From: Cavia porcellus
Lineage: Eukaryota; Chordata; Mammalia; Rodentia; Caviidae
DNA: 64,000 nt
Reading direction: 5' to 3'
NCBI RefSeq assembly: GCF_034190915.1
Contig: NW_026947485.1
Coordinates: 49,091,519 to 49,155,518, forward strand
Shown: positions 60,931 to 64,000 of the stretch, in pieces
Position numbering within the stretch: position 1 is the first letter of the stretch
Layout: every line of letters starts with the position of its first letter
Program-made: the position numbers and the translations under genes
Notes under the pieces: generated by a model
The model's input: the letters and a program-made list of their open reading frames with translations, nothing else
Told to the model about the DNA's origin: nothing
The model's database searches: none

Positions 60931-61242
60931 TGTTATGGTTCAGGTACCCTTGTCAAGCCTCATGCAATCATGGATGCAGCCAAATCTAGTGTTTGTGATT
61001 GGTTTGTTGTCTAGAGCTGGGATTGGTGGTATGAGGGCTCCACCCACCCTGGGGTGAAGCCTGCTTGGGTGCTTCTCTGCAGAGGTGGCTATGAACTGCT
61101 GCCCCTCAACCATGTCATTCTGCCTTGTAGCCAACTGAGTATGGACTGAAATCTCCAACTTGTAGGAAATAAACATTCCCTTTCCTAGCTTTGGATGTCA
61201 GGAATTTTGTTTCAACAATGAGAGAGATAAGTAACTAAAACA
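60931..61242 (+). mobile_element. Solo LTR, MaLR-type, with TG...CA ends
   Basis: 312 bases from TGTTATGGTT to AACTAAAACA. It includes an AATAAA-type signal ('aggaaataaacattcccttt'), and the flanks AAGAG / AAGGG fit a 5-bp duplication with one change. Better preserved than the other MaLR LTRs of the window. Carries no internal viral genes. Confidence 0.7.
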
Positions 61243-62120
61243 AAGGGCAGGACAATGCAACCTGTATGTGCAAGGGAATTACTTTCTACTGGGATAGATT
61301 ACAGAAATAAGAAAAAAAAAGTGAAAAGAGAGTTTACTCACAAATTTTATCTTCTTTCTTCCCTCTGGTGAGTGCATGCAAAGTCCATATGTATTTCAAA
61401 AGGACTAATAAGTTGGTGTGAGGAAATCCTCAAGACTTAAGTGATTGAAATCTATGCTCCTGAGCTTTTATAGTATGCAGAGGCATACATCTCAGTAAAA
61501 TAATAAATAAAATGCAATGTTTATCTGACAGTTGTTTTCTTCCTATGAGTAATCTCTAGGTATGATTCAGCCTATTAACATACTAACAGAAGTATATTCA
61601 CATATATCTGTACTAGTTTAGCTTATCTTTATGCTAACATATATTTTTCTGTACAGAATTGTATACTTTCTTATGTTTAAATGGTCATAAAGATGTAAAA
61701 TTCATAATAATCTAAAGACATAGTTTGATTAAATTTCAGGAGGGTGAGCATTTTATATGCTTTCCTGTTACTGACAATCAAATTAATTTATATTTTAAAG
61801 TCAATTGGCATGAAGATTTCAGCCCTGTATCCCTTAGCAAACGTTTTCCTTAAAAATGTGCTAATTATTTTATTAAGGCTTGAACTAATACACTTTAACA
61901 ATGGAAACCATGATTTAGAATTTGGCCCATTTGTTGATTATGAATATTACACTAATTTTTTATGTTCTTATTTATGTTCACGAAAGATTTGTCACTGAAT
62001 TATTGCTACAGAGAATAAAGATATTTGGAGATTTACAGGGACCAGAACTCCTGGACACGCAGAACATTACCACAGCATAGCATCAGTAATAATTGAATAA
62101 GATAAGGAGTATGAGTTTGT
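61243..62120. other. AT-rich spacer, nothing identified
   Basis: No supported feature. Confidence 0.45.
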
Positions 62121-62146
62121 AAGAGAGAGAGAGAGAGAGAGAGAAA

Positions 62147-62194
<48 letters not shown>
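62121..62194. repeat. Compound (AG)n-(GT)n microsatellite
   Basis: AG repeat at 62121-62144, 'aaat', then GT repeat to 62194. Confidence 0.95.
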
Positions 62195-62198
<4 letters not shown>

Positions 62199-62542
62199 TT
62201 TGTAGTATGACTGAGTTTTGATCTAAAATTGAATATAAACAGTAATTTGGGTGGCAAGGAATGACTAGGTATTTTCACATTTATGCTGTCACAGTTGTAA
62301 TTGAGGGCTCATTTCTCAAAGGAATGAGTAAAATATGACTATGACATTAATTATAGAAGTCCTATCTGTCTAAGACTTCATTAGACAAATACAATTATAT
62401 TTTTAATTTTTGTATTTTAAAACAAAAAATAAAAGTGATAGTGCAGAATTTCAAAACAAAATAAATGATTGCTCAGATCACAAGATATAGGCAAGAAAAA
62501 ATGATCAAATGATGAAAGTACAAACCATTCTTTTTGATGAAC

Positions 62543-62596
62543 TAACAGGATAGATAGATATAGATGTAGATACAGATTTAGATACAGATATAGATA
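62543..62596. repeat. (GATA)n-type simple repeat
   Basis: Units of 'gatagatagatatagatgta', 'gatacaga' and 'gatatagatata'. Confidence 0.85.
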
Positions 62597-63180
62597 TATA
62601 GATATGTCTTTTCCTTTCTTTCTTTTCTCCTTTCCCCCATTCCAGATTTTCTTTTCTATTGAGCAGTTTCTTCCCTTTCACTTTCACAATAGCTATTGTA
62701 CATTTTTGAAAGAATGGCTATCAATGAGAAATCAACCAATAACAAATTCTAGTGGGGTTGTGGGGACAAAACAACACTTCTCCATTGTTGGTGGGAGTGT
62801 AGACTGGTACAGCCACTGTGGAAATCAGTGTAGAGATTCATCACAGGAAAAATAAAACTAGGATTCAATCCAGCTATTTCCCTTCAGGGTATTTTCCAGA
62901 AGGATTTAAAACATCATACCACAGCAATATACATGCACCCATGTTTATAACAGCACACTGTGTAACATCTAAATCTTGAAAATAACCCAAATGCCCATCA
63001 ACCTCAAAGTGGATAAAACATTGTGAGTATTTTATACAATGAAGTACTATTTAGCTATAAAGAAAGATAAAGTCAAGGCTTTTATAGATAAATATATGCA
63101 ACCTGAGACCATACTTGCAAGTGAAATAAATCAGACTCCCATACTTAAACATCATATTATCTCCCTAGTTGAAATAGATT
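62590..63180 (-). mobile_element. L1 3' fragment, probably inverted-arm type (copy G)
   Basis: Left part (62597-62700) is an antisense L1 3' UTR polypyrimidine block, close to 42178-42275. Right part (62712 to about 63175) is a sense ORF2 C-terminus ('ggtgggagtgtagactggta', 'catcataccacagcaatata', 'gaaataaatcagact'). Viewed from the minus strand, the ORF2 arm is inverted relative to the 3' UTR, as in twin priming. Confidence in the left part is moderate. Confidence 0.6.
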
Positions 63181-64000
63181 TTAGACAAAATCACAGATGC
63201 CGTGCTTTTTCCTAGATAAATTTAAATTTTGTCTTCAGAATGTCAATAATAGCAGACATATAAATAAGAAAATAAGACAATTTCACGTAATTAATCTAAA
63301 TATACTAAATATACTAAAATATTATGTCTTGGCATCTAATTTGGAAGTTTAGACAGTTATTAATTATTTAACCTATTTTCGTATGGGTAGAAAATGATGT
63401 AATATGTGAAACTATAAATAATAATTAAAATGACATGTTTATCACTGAATGTAGTTAGCAACAAATTAAAACTACTTATGTCATTTTCATTCATATTTTA
63501 AATTAATATCACTATTCTATTGTTGCTATTCAAAAACTGTTCTACTGAACATTGATGTATTTGTCAGGCTGCAAGCTTATAGTTTGCTTATTGCATTTTA
63601 CTTTTATAAAAATGTCATCATTAATCAGAAGAGCACTTCATTGATACATTCCATTATCAAGTGATACTGATATACTTAAAATTCAGTTTGGAACATCTAC
63701 AATAATGTCAAGTTATAAATTGTCCCTACTTCCCACATTTACTGCTAAACTGGTTATTGACATGAGAGAGAAAACTGTGTAATTTGACATCCAGTGAATG
63801 AAGCATTTATTATCTTAAAATGGCTTTAGTACTCTGCACAGAATTAGAGGTTTATGATTGGATGACAAAATTGTCAAATCCATTACCATACCTGCCAAGA
63901 AAATGCACAGTTCATATGTTTCCATTGTTTCTTTTTTCCTTTCAAGTTAGAATTCAATTTTATAACACTATTAGATTCCTTCAGGCAAAGCATTTGAAGA
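63181..64000. other. AT-rich sequence, nothing identified
   Basis: No supported feature. Confidence 0.45.

Noticed and set aside
62033..62278. Threonine-histidine repeat open frame on the minus strand
   Set aside because: Translation of the GT/AG microsatellite.
1..64000. CRISPR array, bacterial operon or complete endogenous retrovirus
   Set aside because: No regularly spaced palindromic repeats, no dense coding, and no gag/pol/env-type regions between LTRs were seen.

Overview
This is AT-rich, non-coding mammalian nuclear DNA. I see no host exon, tRNA/rRNA gene, CpG island or other conventional gene that I can support. Nearly everything recognisable is a transposable element. Three things point to a rodent: a B1-like 7SL SINE (about 21813), several short ID-like SINEs with tRNA-type A and B boxes and an A tail (17015, 17495, 18299, 54930, 55029), and a lineage-specific L1 family with an unusual modular 3' UTR. 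The ID consensus does not look murine; a castorimorph or other non-murid rodent is plausible but cannot be proved from this window alone.

Layout: 1-5612, plus-strand L1 (cut by the window edge inside ORF1). 5613-11250, AT-rich sequence with MaLR/ERVL-type LTRs. 11251-16535, minus-strand L1. 16536-17600, microsatellites and two ID SINEs. 18176-20345, an L1 with an inverted 5' part, later hit by a SINE. 20530-24164, eroded old L1/half-L1 sequence with a B1 and a MaLR LTR. 24178-26812, plus-strand 5'-truncated L1 with a perfect 13-bp target duplication. 27105-34745, old LTRs and old L1 pieces. 34973-41115, nearly full-length plus-strand L1. 42121-43035, minus-strand L1 tail. 43036-49560, an old L1 interrupted by the most interesting object here, a 4-kb L1-derived element (45191-49237). 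49560-52686, old L1 and a minus-strand L1 tail. 52800-53300, a small GC-richer unassigned island. 54930-55143, a SINE inserted in the tail of another SINE. 60931-61242, a well-preserved solo LTR. 62590-63180, another rearranged L1 tail.

The standout is 45191-49237. It has an L1 5' UTR, a decayed ORF1 and the inter-ORF spacer. Where ORF2 should start it switches to about 1.3 kb of sequence unlike any other L1 in the window (GC-richer block, A27 tract, 109-bp tandem duplication), and it ends in the family's L1 3' UTR and AATAAA. A 15-bp direct repeat with one mismatch brackets the whole unit, and the host L1 resumes right after it. This fits a half-LINE (HAL1-like) non-autonomous retrotransposon, or an L1 whose ORF2 was replaced. 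The L1 copies that supply the machinery (endonuclease, reverse transcriptase, zinc-knuckle C-terminus) are all broken here, so everything in the window looks immobile today.
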